64,000 bases of DNA, taken from Nitrospirota bacterium. Its GTDB lineage: Bacteria > Nitrospirota > Thermodesulfovibrionia > Thermodesulfovibrionales > UBA9159. The stretch spans positions 1 through 64,000 of the forward strand of contig JAJYIF010000014.1 in NCBI GenBank assembly GCA_021790195.1, written 5' to 3'. Positions within the stretch are counted from its first letter, which is position 1, and each line of letters opens with the position of its first letter. Position numbers and translations under genes: made by a program. The notes below the pieces were generated by a model. The model saw only the letters and a program-made list of their open reading frames with translations, made no database searches and had not been told where the DNA came from. This document shows, in pieces, positions 62,726-64,000 of the stretch.

Positions 62726-63016
62726 TCATTTTTCGACTATGCCCAAGATATCTTCTTCCCTGATTATGAGATACTCCACATCGTCCATCGTGACCTTTGA
62801 ACCCGAATACTTATCGAACAGCACTACGTCGCCCACCTTAACCGAAATGGCTTGGAGCTTCCCGTCGTCTGTAATCTTTCCCGGTCCCACGGCTACGACT
62901 TCTCCTTTCTGCGGCTTCTCCTTCGCTGTGTCCGGAATATAGAGTCCTCCGGCAGTTCTTTCGGTCTCTTCGGAATACTTGACCAATACCCTGTCTCTAA
63001 GCGGCTTAAACTTCAT
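62726..63016 (-). CDS. groS: Co-chaperonin GroES
   Basis: A 96-residue Gro[22 protein letters not shown], the mobile-loop [21 protein letters not shown] and [16 protein letters not shown]. It is 26 nt before groL. AGGAGAG precedes the ATG. Confidence 0.99.
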   Translation of the reverse strand: MKFKPLRDRVLVKYSEETERTAGGLYIPDTAKEKPQKGEVVAVGPGKITDDGKLQAISVKVGDVVLFDKYSGSKVTMDDVEYLIIREEDILGIVEK

Positions 63017-63048
63017 ACTGTGCTCTCCTTTCTTTTTATAAGATTATA

Positions 63049-63075
63049 TTAGCACTCACTGAACGAGAGTGCTAA
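63049..63075 (-). promoter_or_regulatory. CIRCE operator
   Basis: TTAGCACTC, nine nucleotides and GAGTGCTAA: a perfect match to the HrcA-binding CIRCE element, positioned between promoter and groS. Confidence 0.98.
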
Positions 63076-63103
63076 TATAATCTTTATCGATAGCCTATGG
63101 CAA
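63074..63103 (-). promoter_or_regulatory. groESL promoter
   Basis: In the minus sense TTGCCA and TATATT with an 18-nt spacer. The -10 box overlaps the start of the CIRCE element by two bases, which fits repression by HrcA. Confidence 0.7.
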
Positions 63104-63173
63104 GGTCCGATTGTAATAAATATTGGGTAAGATGAAGAGAAAGAGGCAAAAAAGACATTATATTTAGCTTTTT

Positions 63174-63935
63174 CTAAGAATTTTTAAGCATCTCTTGTTT
63201 TCTCTTTTCCATGAAGTCATTGATGGCCTCATTGAAGAAATCTCCGCGGCTCCTGACATCTGCCTGCACTCTGTTTTCGTATAGTTTAATCCCCTCTCTA
63301 AGCTCCGACGCGAACGTCCTGTGAAAAGTATCATTCATTATCGAATCATCAACCCTCGCCTTACTATAGAGATAGATATCCGCTATAATAGTCCGCGCAA
63401 GCCGTCTTGCCCGTTCCACAGGCTCATTCGCAACAATTTTCTCCTTTTCCATGACCGGCTGCTGGGGCTTCTTACTTTCTTTCAAGACCCTCTCGCCGGC
63501 CGTTTCTCTTTCCGCCGCGGTCTGCGGGACAGGCCTGTCCTCCGCCCCTGAAGGCTCCGGCGTTTTTACCCCTCCATCTCCTTTCAGAGCCGTTATCTTT
63601 CCGAGAAGAAGCTGCTCCATATCATGCTCTTCAATATAGTCGTCGGCATCGTGCAAGGATTCAGGGTCTCTGCGATATCTCCTCTTGTCGTAGACGGAGG
63701 CCATAAGGATGACCTTCATTTCCTTTGTCTCGGGCATAGTCTTCAGGCGACGGCATACCTCAAATCCGTAGATCTTCGGGATAGCGACGCCGAGAACGGC
63801 AAGGAACGGCAACTCTCTCGTTGCGCTTACCATGGCCTCGATTCCGTCTTTGGCCAAAACGACATTATAGCCGCCGGCTGTGAGGATCGCCTTCAGTCTT
63901 TCCGCAACCCCGGCATCTTCATGCGCCACAAGCAC
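63174..63935 (-). CDS. Pseudo-receiver regulatory protein (may extend past window)
   Basis: At least 253 residues. The receiver-like domain starts VLVAHEDAGVAERLKAIL and has AVLGVAIPKIYGFEVCRRLK, in which the usual phospho-acceptor Asp is a Gly. A basic, Pro-rich linker and a C-terminal helical part (ARRLARTIIADIYLYSKARV, EGIKLYENRVQADVRSRGDF) follow. The frame is open to the window edge, so a longer N-terminus is possible; GTG 63935 is a working start. It may respond to a partner without phosphorylation. Confidence 0.65.
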   Translation of the reverse strand: MLVAHEDAGVAERLKAILTAGGYNVVLAKDGIEAMVSATRELPFLAVLGVAIPKIYGFEVCRRLKTMPETKEMKVILMASVYDKRRYRRDPESLHDADDYIEEHDMEQLLLGKITALKGDGGVKTPEPSGAEDRPVPQTAAERETAGERVLKESKKPQQPVMEKEKIVANEPVERARRLARTIIADIYLYSKARVDDSIMNDTFHRTFASELREGIKLYENRVQADVRSRGDFFNEAINDFMEKRKQEMLKNS

Positions 63936-64000
63936 TTTGCCCTTATCAAGGATGCCCGCCTTTGCGGCGGGTTTCTTTACAATGAGAATCGTACTGCACT

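Overview
The window comes from a bacterial chromosome of moderately high GC. Its gene content is that of a strict anaerobe with corrinoid-dependent C1 metabolism: MtaA/UroD-family methyltransferases, an MtrH-type methyltransferase, a corrinoid protein, two corrinoid-activating ferredoxin-ASKHA proteins and Hdr-type electron carriers. These sit among TPR, ExeA-like, LemA/TPM and MltD genes of a kind common in Nitrospirota and Desulfobacterota. I lean towards one of those phyla from gene content alone; there is no rRNA or other decisive marker here.

Region 1 (337-10829, + strand) is a methyl-transfer locus. It holds a degenerate receiver, methyltransferase A, a carboxymuconolactone-decarboxylase-like protein, an MtrH-like protein, methyltransferase B, a corrinoid protein, a 4Fe-4S protein, a corrinoid activator, a small unknown, a NarI/HdrE-like membrane protein, an HdrD-like iron-sulfur protein and an acidic unknown. 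The parts resemble the MtvABC/MtoABCD systems that demethylate methoxylated compounds: one UroD-type protein loads the corrinoid, the MtrH-type protein unloads it to a pterin, and the activator plus Hdr-like proteins would keep the cobalt reduced.

Region 2 (10851-26000) holds a phospholipase-D lipoprotein, mltG and ispG. A minus-strand run follows: prpD, prpB, a ComA-type phosphosulfolactate synthase, a cyclic-2,3-diphosphoglycerate-synthetase-like NTPase, a class-III aminotransferase and an aldehyde dehydrogenase. Then come panC and a second corrinoid activator. The most striking non-coding signal is a palindromic element of about 155-165 nt. It occurs four times, 42-66 nt before the start codons of the first corrinoid activator, prpD, prpB and comA, always in the same orientation relative to the downstream gene, and its arms differ between copies in a compensated way.

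Region 3 (26120-35308) has TPR and ExeA-type genes, a LolB-like lipoprotein, radA, thiD, rodZ, fabF (with an in-frame palindromic insertion) and a DsrE-like gene.

Region 4 (about 35410-46106) is a decayed genomic island. It splits a tRNA-Leu(UAG) gene into a 5' part at 46068-46106 and a 3' part at 35410-35437, and it carries its own intact tRNA-Leu(UAG). It holds a truncated tyrosine recombinase fused to an IPTL-CTERM relic, an HNH nuclease, lipoproteins, small membrane proteins, a seven-repeat IPTL-CTERM propeller and an Asp-box lipoprotein. Several of its ORFs form a cassette-like series: short repeat with TTCTTCCTG core, promoter, ORF, next repeat.

Region 5 (46221-64000) is ordinary core genome: PilZ, TPM/LemA, L,D-transpeptidase, PHP, MltD, queF, a large unknown protein, tRNA-Cys and tRNA-Gly, trpEGD, a Toprim protein, yraN, a LigD-type phosphoesterase and CIRCE-controlled groESL. 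Several genes have a -10 box almost touching the start codon, which suggests leaderless or near-leaderless mRNAs.
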